Source: Hyphomicrobiales bacterium (GTDB lineage: Bacteria; Pseudomonadota; Alphaproteobacteria; Rhizobiales; Rhizobiaceae). Taken from it: a DNA stretch of 64,000 bases. Positions 8,326 through 16,033 of this stretch are shown piece after piece. Under the pieces are notes generated by a model that was given only the letters and a program-made list of their open reading frames with translations, did no database searches and was not told where the DNA came from. Where the stretch lies: the NCBI GenBank assembly GCA_900466475.1, contig UBMI01000005.1, positions 62,001 to 126,000 of the forward strand, written 5' to 3'. The translations under genes were made by a program, and so were the position numbers. Position 1 is the stretch's first letter, and every line of letters begins with the position of its first letter.

Positions 8326-8925
8326 CTAAAGCCTGCGCAGCTTGCCCAACGTCACGTAGTCATCGACGAGCCGCCGTTCGGCGGCGAATGGGTGATATTC
8401 CCATCCTTCATGTCCAAATCCGACAATGGTAATCGTTGCATTGGGATATCTGTCCAGCACGCTGGCGATCACGATGATGCCGCTGCTTGGGACGACATAG
8501 GGCGCCGGGTGGTAGGACTGCAGCACGTCATCGACCCAATCGTGCGTTCGTTCGTCGATGACGAAGCAGCGCTTGCCGCTTTCCAGGCAGAACGCATTGA
8601 ATGCCTGCGTGCCGTCGTCGCAGAAATCGTCTAGTTCCGGGTGAAGCACCGCAATGAGGGGTTTCATCGCGGCAAATTTCCTGGGATCACGTACACACCA
8701 GATCTCCTCCGCTTGAGCGACAGCTGGATGTGATCGCCAGACGTCTGAGCCCAGCATCGATTTGGCTGGTCGGCCGGTGTTGCAAACCGCAACGACGTCG
8801 GTGCGTAGGCCACTGGCGCCACTGGAACGGCAATCATTGAACCGGACAACCAGGTCCGCGGACTCGATAATCGGCGCGTAGCGGCAATCTACGGCGCCAT
8901 TTCCTACGATCATAATGCGGGTCAT
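8326..8925 (-). CDS. Small GT29/sialyltransferase-like protein ('urease operon accessory protein' type)
   Basis: 199 residues from ATG 8925, which is preceded by GAGGAA at 8 bases; the longer reading frame has no better start. It begins MTRIMIVGNGAVDCRYAPII and continues with ADLVVRFNDCRSSG, GLRTDVVAVCNTGRPAK and later VVPSSGIIVIASVL and IVGFGHEGWEYHPFA. This pattern (GNG, RFN, T/S-G in the middle, GF near the end) is that of the sialyltransferase-like GT29 fold. Short rhizobial members are often labelled urease operon accessory protein, though no urease genes lie here. It should be a cytoplasmic glycosyltransferase-like enzyme or a degenerate relative; donor and acceptor are unknown. It may share a transcript with the downstream GMC gene (gap 170 bp). 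Confidence 0.6.
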   Translation of the reverse strand: MTRIMIVGNGAVDCRYAPIIESADLVVRFNDCRSSGASGLRTDVVAVCNTGRPAKSMLGSDVWRSHPAVAQAEEIWCVRDPRKFAAMKPLIAVLHPELDDFCDDGTQAFNAFCLESGKRCFVIDERTHDWVDDVLQSYHPAPYVVPSSGIIVIASVLDRYPNATITIVGFGHEGWEYHPFAAERRLVDDYVTLGKLRRL

Positions 8926-9443
8926 GTAAATTCCTCGATTGGATGGCTCCGTCCGCGAAGAAGCCGCAGCCCAATGAGGCAGCAGATCGTCGGGGCGAAG
9001 CGGGCAATGGACGGCAAACCGGTCCGTGCCGGCCTCCTGGAGAGGTCGCAAAGCTCGGTTCGGGTCATGAACGCTTCATTGCAAAATCAGAGGAAATCAT
9101 TGTGTTCGTAACATCGCCGTGAGCAGACCCGGAGCACGGAAATCAATTATTACGATCGTAAGACGATTGGCCTGAGAAGAAGCGTCCCTGCCCTATTCAG
9201 TTCGCTTGTCCGGAGATAGTCTGCGAGTCGGCTCCAACGCGGATCCACCCTGGAGCCGCCCCATCGCAACGAGACTGTTCGCTAGATGCCCGCCTCTCTT
9301 CGAAGCCCAGTTGGTTTTTCACGGCGACGGAAAAGACGTGGTGACATCCGCACAGACCGCTCGGCCTTGGAGATCACGTCCCTGCCTCCACTCTGGATTG
9401 CCACAGTCATTGCCCTGGTAATCGACCGGAAGGAGTGCTCGTT
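8926..9443. other. Divergent intergenic region, no gene seen
   Basis: About 520 bp between the minus-strand GT29-like gene and the plus-strand symporter. Short open frames here lack ribosome sites and resemble nothing I know. The only clear structure is the 12-bp palindrome at 9150-9161. The symporter's AAGGAG site sits at the right end. Confidence 0.5.
9150..9161. promoter_or_regulatory. 12-bp perfect palindrome TTACGATCGTAA
   Basis: A perfect dyad in an AT-rich stretch of a divergent promoter region, about 225 bp from the GT29-like start and 282 bp from the symporter start. It could be an operator. No regulator gene is adjacent to help name one. Confidence 0.35.
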
Positions 9444-10913
9444 GTGAACAGTGCCTTGTGGCTGATTTGCGCAGTCGTAGCGGCGATTTTGATCCTGGCT
9501 GCTTGGGGCCGTAATCATCGCCGCGTCAGTCTCGAGCAGTGGGCGCTGGGCGGGCGGCGATTTGGGCCCGTCCTGGTCTTCCTGCTGATGGCGGGGGAAA
9601 TCTACACCACCTTTACATTCCTTGGTGCAAGTGGATTTGCCTATGGCAAGGGCGGCACAGTATTTTACATCCTGACTTACACCTGCCTGGCTTTTGTCAC
9701 ATCCTACTGGCTGCTTCCGCCCATTTGGCGTTTTGCCAACGAGATGCGACTGGTCACGCAACCGGATTTCTTCGAGCAGAAATACGACAGCCCCGGTCTC
9801 GGTTTTCTGGTCACTGTCGTCGGCCTCGTGGCCCTCATTCCCTATCTCATCCTGCAACTCAAGGGCCTTGGTATCATCGCCGAAACCTTGTCCGGGGGCG
9901 AGATTTCGAAGTCCAGGGCAGTGATTTTAGGCGCGGTGCTGATGGCCCTGTATGTCATCGCTTCAGGCATGCGCGGTTCTGCGTGGGCAGCAGCGGTCAA
10001 GGACGTCACGATCTGGATCATCTGTGCATTTCTCGGGCTCTATCTTCCCTATCACTATTATGGGGGGATTGGACCGATGTTCGATCAGATCGAGATGGCA
10101 AGGCCCGGCTTCTTGGCGCTTCCGAATACCGGCGAGACGATCGTTTGGTATTGCAGCACCGTCGCGCTTTCGGCCCTCGGCCTTTATATGTGGCCGCACA
10201 CATTTTCCTCCGTCTACACGTCCAGATCGGAGGGTGCATTTCGGCGGAACGCTGTGCTCATGCCGCTCTATTCGCTGGTTATGCTGTTTGCAATGCTCGT
10301 CGGCTTTGCGGCCGTCCTCAAGATCCCCGGATTGCAGGGCGACGAAATCGACCTGGCGCTCTTGAAGCTGTCCATTGCCACATTTGATCCCTGGTTCGTC
10401 GGCGTGATCGGGGCCGCAGGCGTGCTTACGGCACTTGTGCCGGGTTCGACCATCGTCATCGTCGGATCCACTCTGATCTCGACGAATATTCTGAGAAAGC
10501 TGGCACCCTCGATTTCTGACAGGCTGGTCACCGGTTTTACGAAGTGCTCGGTTCTACTCATGACCGCTATTGCAGTGCTTTTCACCTTGATGGGGGGAGA
10601 AAGCATCGTTGCCATCTTGATTATGGGTTACAGCATCGTGACCCAGCTCTTTCCGGCTCTTCTTGCGAGCCTCCTGCCGAAAAACCCCTTCACGAAGGAG
10701 GGGGCAGCCGCGGGAATAATCGTCGGCGTCGGCACAGTCGGCATCGTCGTCACGACTGGCTTGACGATCGCCAGCTTCTTTCCAAATGCTCCGGCGACGA
10801 TAAAGCAGATCAACACCGGTTTCATCGCACTGACTCTGAACGTGCTCGTCGCACTGCTGGTCAGCGTTGCGACTGCCCAACGACAAACGTCTTCGGCGCG
10901 CTTCAATCCATAG
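9444..10913 (+). CDS. Sodium:solute symporter (SSS/SLC5 family)
   Basis: 489 residues from GTG 9444, which has AAGGAG (9430-9435) eight bases upstream; a GTG at 9435 lies inside that site and is rejected. Twelve or thirteen hydrophobic segments run through the protein. The N-terminal loop LEQWALGGRRFG, the motif GEIYTTFTFLGASGFAYGKG and a central ALGLYMWPHTFSSVYTSRS segment are typical of the SSS family, in the branch of Bacillus YhjB. It should import an organic solute, probably a carboxylate, with Na+. Relatives of this branch usually sit beside a DUF3311 protein; here a DUF3311-like gene lies at 15402, 4.5 kb away. The substrate cannot be named. Confidence 0.87.
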   Translation: MNSALWLICAVVAAILILAAWGRNHRRVSLEQWALGGRRFGPVLVFLLMAGEIYTTFTFLGASGFAYGKGGTVFYILTYTCLAFVTSYWLLPPIWRFANEMRLVTQPDFFEQKYDSPGLGFLVTVVGLVALIPYLILQLKGLGIIAETLSGGEISKSRAVILGAVLMALYVIASGMRGSAWAAAVKDVTIWIICAFLGLYLPYHYYGGIGPMFDQIEMARPGFLALPNTGETIVWYCSTVALSALGLYMWPHTFSSVYTSRSEGAFRRNAVLMPLYSLVMLFAMLVGFAAVLKIPGLQGDEIDLALLKLSIATFDPWFVGVIGAAGVLTALVPGSTIVIVGSTLISTNILRKLAPSISDRLVTGFTKCSVLLMTAIAVLFTLMGGESIVAILIMGYSIVTQLFPALLASLLPKNPFTKEGAAAGIIVGVGTVGIVVTTGLTIASFFPNAPATIKQINTGFIALTLNVLVALLVSVATAQRQTSSARFNP

Positions 10914-11207
10914 CTGCGAACATAGGTGTCTCGCGATGCGCTTCGGTGCAGTTTCCCCGAGGCTTCGCGTGTCTTCAATCACCTTGCGATTGCCTCCCCA
11001 TTACCGGACAGAATTGGGCGATAGCACCATGCTCGCCGCAATCGCGGCCGGTATCACCTCGTGCTGTCAGGCTGATATAGACGTCGATTCAAGGTCCTTT
11101 GAGCCCGCCCGTACACAATTTGATACATATCGGCGCCTCCCTGAAATTATGCGGATACAATCGCCAGCAATCGTGGCTTCAGATCATCGGTCCGAAAGGA
11201 GTCCAAA

Positions 11208-11717
11208 TTGAAGCCCGCACTCCCTGGCATATTTGTCATTTCCGCACTTGCATTTGGCGCCGCCGCTTCCTTTTGCGCGGCGACACAGTCAGCTCCTGAA
11301 AATGCTTCACCGATCTACGGGGTTACCATTCCGGAAGGCTACAGAGACTGGAAGTTCATAGCGCCGGCTCAGGAAGCGCCGCCGCTTGATGAACTGCGCT
11401 CGGTGCTTGGCAACGACATCGCGGTCGACGCGTACAAGAAGGGTACGCTGCCCTTTCCGGATGGTTCGATTCTGGTCAAGCTCGCCTACAAGCGCAAGCA
11501 GTCGACGGAGTTCGCGCCTGCGACCGTTCCGGGCGCCGCGACGACTGTGCAGGTCATGGTGAAGGACTCGAAGAAATACCCTGACAGTCATGGCTGGGGT
11601 TTCGGAAGGTTCGTAGACGGCAAGCCGGTCGATATTGCCCAGCACGAAACCTGTCTTTCCTGTCATGTCAGCAACGTCGTGGACCACGATTACGTGTTCA
11701 CACGATATGCGCCTTGA
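11208..11717 (+). CDS. Cytochrome P460-family haem protein, exported
   Basis: 169 residues starting at TTG 11208 behind a strong GAAAGGAG site; no ATG fits better. A signal peptide (PALPGIFVISALAFGAAASFCAA) is followed by a cytochrome P460 domain beginning IYGVTIPEGYRDWKFIAPA and ending with a single c-type haem site CLSCH (about residues 152-156). P460 proteins are periplasmic haem enzymes with an unusual haem-protein cross-link that act on hydroxylamine or related N-oxides. Many family members in heterotrophs have no proven reaction. It stands alone between the symporter and a ketopantoate-reductase-like gene. Confidence 0.82.
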   Translation: MKPALPGIFVISALAFGAAASFCAATQSAPENASPIYGVTIPEGYRDWKFIAPAQEAPPLDELRSVLGNDIAVDAYKKGTLPFPDGSILVKLAYKRKQSTEFAPATVPGAATTVQVMVKDSKKYPDSHGWGFGRFVDGKPVDIAQHETCLSCHVSNVVDHDYVFTRYAP

Positions 11718-11958
11718 GCTTCCGGCCAGACAGGCGAGGCGACGCGGCGATCGCCCGCGTGATCATTGACACGGCCCGATACGACAGGATTGCGTCGGGC
11801 GAGGCGATCATCCCGTGACGGGACCGGTTCTTCAAAAGCGACGATTTGATGTCATCACTCAGGTTGATTGACTAAGTCTGTAACGGTTTGGACGATTGCT
11901 GTAATAGCGCGGAAACGAGGTTCACCGATCCTGCCGATAGATATCAGCAGGAGGGCAT

Positions 11959-12969
11959 ATGCCCGGATTTTTCGACAAAGCCGGTTTAGGCTTACCGATA
12001 TGTATAGCCGGTGCTGGCGCGATAGGGATTACGGTTGCAGCGCGCCTATCGATCGCAGGCTTTCATGTCCGGCTGGTCGCTCGGGGCGACAGCCTCGCCG
12101 CGATCAACAAGCAGGGTATCCGCTTACTGGACAGCGAAGGCGACCATCGCGCGCACGTCGAGGTCGGCCAGGCGACGGACTTTGGCCCGCAGCGGATTTT
12201 ATTTCTCTGCTCCAAGTCTCATGATTTGGCTGACCTGGCGGCCGTTCTACAGCCGCTCATTTCCGCCGAGACCATCATTGTTCCAGTCGTCAACGGCATA
12301 CCCTGGTGGTATTTCGACGGCGATGAGGGTGATTGGACCGGTCAAGTCGTGAAATCGGTCGATCCCGATGGGAGACTGAAGAGATTGATACCCTCACGAC
12401 AGATAATCGGCACGACCACGCTGATCACTGCCGAGCGCACGTGCCCGGGAACAGCGCGAACCGCCAACCCGCTGCAGATGACGATCGGGGAACTTGATGA
12501 CCGATCCTCTGAGCGCACAAATGTCCTGGCAAGCATGCTGAACGCCGCCGGGATCAGCGCCAGGATCGCGCCTCGTATTCGAGATGCAGTTTGGACCAAG
12601 GTCGTTCGCAATCTCATTTCCAACCCGGTAACCGCCATCACGGGAGCCACATTGCGCGAAAACTTCGGCAATCACTACCTTGCAGACATCAGCCGACAGA
12701 TGTTGCGGGAAGTCATTCCTGTGATCGATGCCTATGGCGCCAAGCTTGAAGTCGACCCGGATATCATCCTCGAATCCGGACGAAAGCTTGGAGATGTGAA
12801 GACCTCGATGCTGCAGGACTTTGAGAAAGGGAACCAGCTGGAACTTGCATCGATTTGCGATGCCGTCATCGAACTCGCCAACCAGCGCGGGATCCGAATG
12901 CCGGTTACAGAGGCAATCACCGGCCTCGCACATTTCAGAGACACCGCTGAACGGTCACATGCCGCCTAG
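11959..12969 (+). CDS. Ketopantoate reductase-like (ApbA/PanE family) dehydrogenase
   Basis: 336 residues with AGGAGG just before ATG 11959. An N-terminal Rossmann fold opens with ICIAGAGAIGITVAARL and is followed by LVARGDSLAAI and LFLCSKSHDL, as in ApbA/PanE. The C-terminal helical domain contains the expected WTKVVRNLISNPVTAITGAT (catalytic Lys) and later GAKLEVDPD and TSMLQDFEKGNQLELASI. These enzymes reduce 2-ketopantoate or similar 2-keto acids with NADPH. Standing next to a 2-hydroxyacid dehydrogenase and an alpha/beta hydrolase, it may act in catabolism rather than pantothenate synthesis. About 85 bp upstream is TCTGTAAC (11876-11883), an eight-base match to the right half of the vir-box-like repeats. 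Confidence 0.85.
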   Translation: MPGFFDKAGLGLPICIAGAGAIGITVAARLSIAGFHVRLVARGDSLAAINKQGIRLLDSEGDHRAHVEVGQATDFGPQRILFLCSKSHDLADLAAVLQPLISAETIIVPVVNGIPWWYFDGDEGDWTGQVVKSVDPDGRLKRLIPSRQIIGTTTLITAERTCPGTARTANPLQMTIGELDDRSSERTNVLASMLNAAGISARIAPRIRDAVWTKVVRNLISNPVTAITGATLRENFGNHYLADISRQMLREVIPVIDAYGAKLEVDPDIILESGRKLGDVKTSMLQDFEKGNQLELASICDAVIELANQRGIRMPVTEAITGLAHFRDTAERSHAA

Positions 12970-13071
12970 TCGCGGATTACATTCATCCGCTTGAACGCCC
13001 GACATGCGTAGCCAACAGACCGATCCTCCGTCCGCAAGTGCTTTCCCATCCCAGAGCATTCCGGCCATTTC

Positions 13072-13084
13072 TCACATCTGAAAC
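13072..13084 (+). promoter_or_regulatory. vir-box-like site before the 2-hydroxyacid dehydrogenase
   Basis: TCACATCTGAAAC shares CATCTG.AAC with the direct repeats at 387-399 and 456-468 (10 of 13 positions match the second copy). It lies 87 bp upstream of the dehydrogenase ATG. As an isolated match it would be weak; its value lies in recurring at promoters of the same neighbourhood. Confidence 0.3.
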
Positions 13085-13171
13085 AAACGAGGCCAGCTGT
13101 GAAACATTCCTGCATTCGCACGGCGCGATAGCTCAGCCTCTTCTTTTGTCTCAGACATCGAGGTGACTTTG

Positions 13172-14113
13172 ATGCGTATTGTGTTTTCCGGACATACATT
13201 CCCGGACATGCCCGATTATCTAAAACGATCGCTTGCAGGCGAGCACGAAATACTTCTGTGGGACGGTGAACTCACAACTATGCCTTCCAAGATCGATGTC
13301 CTGATCCCGCGCGCTCAACGGATCGGAGCGGTCGAAATGGACCGCGGTAATGTGAAGTTCATACAACAATTCGGTGTTGGCCTTGATGGCGTTGACCTCG
13401 CCGCCGCGCGTTGCAGAAGAATCCCCGTCGCGAACGTTCCGGGAACCGGGGGGAACGCCGATTCCGTTGCTGAGCACGCAATTCTTCTGCTGCTGATGCT
13501 CTTGCGCCAATGCAATAAAGTTCGAGAAAATATCCGAGACGGAATTCTTGGAGCTCCCATCGGGACCGCGCTGGCAGGTCGTAGCGTCTGCTTATACGGT
13601 CTTGGCGCTGTTGCGAAATCGCTTGCGAAACGTCTCAAGGCGTTTGACGTTCGATTGCTCGGCTTGACGAGAGCGCCCAGCGCGGGAAAAGCATCCGAAT
13701 ATCACCTCGATCGGTGCTACTCTGCTGAAAATGCAGAAGCTTGCCTTTCACAGTCGGATATCCTGATCGTTTGCGTAAAACATACATCCGAAACGACAGG
13801 GCTTGTTCAAGAGCAGCATTTGCGATGGCTGCGTCCCGGTGCCGTCCTCATCAATATTGCACGCGCCGGGCTAATCGACAGGAAGGGGCTTGAGGCCTGT
13901 ATCGCAGACGGCCAACTGGGAGGAGTGGGCCTGGATGTATTCTGGACGGAACCCGCCGACGCGCTCGACCCTCTTCTTGCGCATCCAAATGTCATTATGA
14001 CCCCCCATGTTGCCGGCATTACCGACAGGTCCCTGGCCGACATCGCACGAGCGGTTGCGGAAAACATCGAACGTTTTGCCGTGATGCGGCCCTTGCTGAA
14101 CACAGTGGAGTAA
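13172..14113 (+). CDS. D-isomer-specific 2-hydroxyacid dehydrogenase
   Basis: 313 residues from ATG 13172; the GTG at 13163 is part of the GAGGTGA ribosome site. The NAD-binding loop LYGLGAVAKSLAKRLKAF lies near residue 135. The substrate-binding and catalytic signature is complete: NIARAGLIDRKGLEACI with its arginine, the GLDVFWTEPAD glutamate segment, and MTPHVAGIT with the catalytic histidine. Family members interconvert 2-keto and D-2-hydroxy acids with NAD(P)H (phosphoglycerate, glyoxylate/hydroxypyruvate or aromatic keto acids). The glycine-rich VPGTGGNADSVAEHAI segment argues for a standard soluble enzyme. Together with the ApbA-like gene and the alpha/beta hydrolase it forms a loose set with the same direction, likely one pathway, substrate unknown. 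Confidence 0.87.
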   Translation: MRIVFSGHTFPDMPDYLKRSLAGEHEILLWDGELTTMPSKIDVLIPRAQRIGAVEMDRGNVKFIQQFGVGLDGVDLAAARCRRIPVANVPGTGGNADSVAEHAILLLLMLLRQCNKVRENIRDGILGAPIGTALAGRSVCLYGLGAVAKSLAKRLKAFDVRLLGLTRAPSAGKASEYHLDRCYSAENAEACLSQSDILIVCVKHTSETTGLVQEQHLRWLRPGAVLINIARAGLIDRKGLEACIADGQLGGVGLDVFWTEPADALDPLLAHPNVIMTPHVAGITDRSLADIARAVAENIERFAVMRPLLNTVE

Positions 14114-14134
14114 CCCGGATCCCCGGCTTTCACC

Positions 14135-14158
14135 CGTTGGTTTCAGTTGAAACCAACG
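14135..14158. promoter_or_regulatory. 24-bp palindrome with vir-box-like centre, or a hairpin
   Basis: The arms CGTTGGTTTCA (14135-14145) and TGAAACCAACG (14148-14158) are perfectly complementary around GT. The centre GTTTCAGTTGAAAC (14140-14153) fits the vir-box consensus with one mismatch. It lies 22 bp after the dehydrogenase stop and about 120 bp before the hydrolase ATG. A terminator is possible, but there is no T tract on either side, so an operator is at least as likely. Confidence 0.45.
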
Positions 14159-14279
14159 AGCCTCGCTTAGAAACCGGCCAGAAGTCCCGATAAGACAACG
14201 CTGCAATGCTCGGACCCGGCCCATGCCCATCGGACGAATATATTCGAGAATTGCGCCATCAGGCAAAGGACGAAGGTAG

Positions 14280-15095
14280 ATGTCCAAACTTTCAAAAACC
14301 GAAGTAGTCACCTCTCACGGGGTCATTGCTGTAGAGGAGAACTCCGCACACGGCCCGAAAGTACTTTTTCTTCACGGTAACTCGACCTGTCGCGCGGTCT
14401 TTCGGAAGCAATTCATGGACGACATCCTCGGATCATACCATCTCATCGCGCTTGACTTGCCGGGCCACGGAGAATCCGGCGATGCGGTGGATCCGAAACG
14501 GACCTATTCGCGGCCAGGATTGGCGGATGCGTGTCTGGAGGTGATGGCGGCGATGGGCATCAGAAGCGCCGTTATCGTCGGTTGGTCACTCGGTGGTCAT
14601 ATAGCCATCGAGATGCTATCCCGCTCGGCAGGAATCGACGGCATCATGGTGACCGGTACCCCGCCCGTCGGGGACAACATCGCCGAAGGATTTCGCCGTA
14701 GGCCGCTCGGCGGACTGGCCGGCGAGGCAGAGCTTACGTCGGAAGAGGCGGTCGAATTTGCACACGCCATCATGGGCCCACATCTGGAGCCTTTCATCCC
14801 AAACACAATCAGGCGAACGGACAAACATTTTCGGCCCTTGCTCGTGAGCGGAGCCATGAAAGGCCAGGGCGCAAACCAGCGGGACGTGCTTTCTGCAACC
14901 AGCGTACCGACAGCAATCGTTAACGGCGCGTTGGATGACATTGTCAACCTGGACTACGTCAAATCCGTCCCCTACGGAAATCTGTGGAACGACACATGCG
15001 TCCGGATCCCACGCGCCTCGCATGCTCCCTTTTGGGAAGTTCCCGCTAGTTTCAACGCCCTGCTCAGGAACTTTCTCGATGATGTTCATCAATGA
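14280..15095 (+). CDS. Alpha/beta hydrolase
   Basis: 271 residues, ATG 14280 after GAAGGT. The fold is easy to follow: VLFLHGNSTCRAVFRKQF near the start (oxyanion region), LIALDLPGHGESGD, the nucleophile elbow GWSLGGH (Ser near residue 103), an acidic residue in NGALDDIVN and the catalytic histidine in PRASHAPFWE. No signal peptide, so it acts in the cytoplasm. Such enzymes hydrolyse esters, lactones or C-C bonds, including ring-cleavage products of aromatics. It follows the 2-hydroxyacid dehydrogenase after a 166-bp gap that holds the palindrome at 14135-14158. Substrate unknown. Confidence 0.85.
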   Translation: MSKLSKTEVVTSHGVIAVEENSAHGPKVLFLHGNSTCRAVFRKQFMDDILGSYHLIALDLPGHGESGDAVDPKRTYSRPGLADACLEVMAAMGIRSAVIVGWSLGGHIAIEMLSRSAGIDGIMVTGTPPVGDNIAEGFRRRPLGGLAGEAELTSEEAVEFAHAIMGPHLEPFIPNTIRRTDKHFRPLLVSGAMKGQGANQRDVLSATSVPTAIVNGALDDIVNLDYVKSVPYGNLWNDTCVRIPRASHAPFWEVPASFNALLRNFLDDVHQ

Positions 15096-15401
15096 CCGAT
15101 GATGACAGCGGCCTTCATCCTGATGCTCGCGTACGGGCCGAAAGTGCCGCAATCTGGCCAACACGGTCAGGAAACGGTCTCGAAGCTCCGCCGATGAGAT
15201 GAAGCAATTTTGGCCAGACTGCTTCTGCTTTCGACGAACGCGCTGACGATATACCCCTTGATCACATTGCATCGCACGGAGATGAGGTCGCCGACATAAG
15301 GTATGCCGGGAAAGGCATTAGCCGCTCCTTGGAAAGGCTTCCACTTCGGCGTGGCCATGTTAAAGTAGCGCTCTCCGACGAATTGCGGATATGGGGGAGC
15401 G
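15096..15401. other. Intergenic region, no supported gene
   Basis: About 306 bp between the alpha/beta hydrolase and the DUF3311-like gene. A minus-strand frame ending at 15167 (possible ATG 15358) would encode some 63 residues but has a poorly placed ribosome site and no recognisable motif. Nothing else stands out. Confidence 0.45.
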
Positions 15402-15599
15402 ATGCGATTTCTGATTGCGGTCATTGTCGTTGCCTCTGTTTTTGCCGGAAATGTGGCCTTCAACGACAGCACCACCTTTCTCGGCTATCCTTTGTTCTTC
15501 GTTTGGAACATTTTTAGCGTGGTGCTCATCACCTGCGGAATGGGGCTCATTTTCGTTTTGGACCCCAAAAATAGGCGGAGCGCAAATCCGGACGCCTGA
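15402..15599 (+). CDS. DUF3311-like small membrane protein
   Basis: 65 residues, ATG 15402 right behind GGGGGAG. Two hydrophobic segments (about 3-17 and 30-51) flank a short polar loop with the pattern FLGYPLFFVWNIF, as in DUF3311 proteins such as Bacillus YhjC, which pair with SSS-type symporters. It is likely an accessory subunit of such a carrier in the inner membrane. The only SSS symporter in the window lies 4.5 kb upstream (9444-10913), on the same strand, an unusual distance for this pair. The family call rests on length and the GxPxFxxWN pattern only. Confidence 0.6.
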   Translation: MRFLIAVIVVASVFAGNVAFNDSTTFLGYPLFFVWNIFSVVLITCGMGLIFVLDPKNRRSANPDA

Positions 15600-15711
15600 A
15601 GTTTCGCTCCCTGACAGGCCGACGCGGCTCATGGCATGCGTCTCGCAACGATTGGCTTGCCCTAAATGGCCTCGAATGCATCGGGGTTGCATGCGGTACT
15701 GGCAAAAGCGT

Positions 15712-15736
15712 GGAACCAATCTTCACGCTGCATGTT
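15712..15736 (+). promoter_or_regulatory. EcfG (RpoE2)-like promoter
   Basis: GGAAC (15712-15716) and GTT (15734-15736) are separated by 17 bases, the published spacing of the alphaproteobacterial general-stress sigma factor (GGAAC-N16/17-GTT). The predicted start of transcription would be some 35 bp before the ATG of the small gene at 15779. Confidence 0.45.
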
Positions 15737-15778
15737 CGAACACCTGATGGGTTGCGGAATGAGCAATAGGGAGGTCAC

Positions 15779-16009
15779 ATGCCGGCAAGCGAACTGGACG
15801 AAGTCCTGACGAAGCTACCGCTACGCATCGGCGTATACGTTCCCGACGACCTGCTGGAGGATTGGTTTGCGCCTGGCACCGGAATGAACCCCGTGGGAAG
15901 CAAGGCGCTCGATGCAGCGGCCGCCTATGGCAGAGCATTCGAATGCGAGTTCAAGCACTACCCCGACCGCAAGGAAGGCGTCTTCTGGAAATGGGTGCCT
16001 GCGATCTGA
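15779..16009 (+). CDS. Small conserved-looking hypothetical protein
   Basis: 76 residues, ATG 15779 after GGGAGGT at good spacing. Soluble, slightly acidic, with two tryptophans near the end (EGVFWKWVPAI) and the segment LPLRIGVYVPDDLLEDWFAPG. I do not recognise a family. The EcfG-like promoter 43 bp upstream of the ATG suggests a general-stress gene. It converges with the frameshifted gene ending at 16034. Confidence 0.6.
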   Translation: MPASELDEVLTKLPLRIGVYVPDDLLEDWFAPGTGMNPVGSKALDAAAAYGRAFECEFKHYPDRKEGVFWKWVPAI

Positions 16010-16033
16010 CGGTGATCGGTGGGAGTGAGCAAA

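Noticed and set aside
9060..9110. CATTGCAAAATC near 9081 as another vir-box-like site
   Set aside because: It lacks the CAnnTG spacing of the other sites by one base.
13163..13171. GTG at 13163 as start of the 2-hydroxyacid dehydrogenase
   Set aside because: It is part of the GAGGTGA ribosome site; ATG 13172 is correctly spaced from it.
14135..14158. Palindrome as a standard rho-independent terminator
   Set aside because: No T tract on either side and a modest GC content; kept as a possible operator instead.
15167..15358. Possible 63-residue minus-strand gene between the hydrolase and the DUF3311-like gene
   Set aside because: The purine-rich stretch is too far from the ATG and no family is recognisable.
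1..15600. Part of a Ti/Ri plasmid virulence region
   Set aside because: Apart from the virA/virG-like pair there is no virB, virC, virD, virE, T-DNA border or opine gene in the window, so this reading is not supported.
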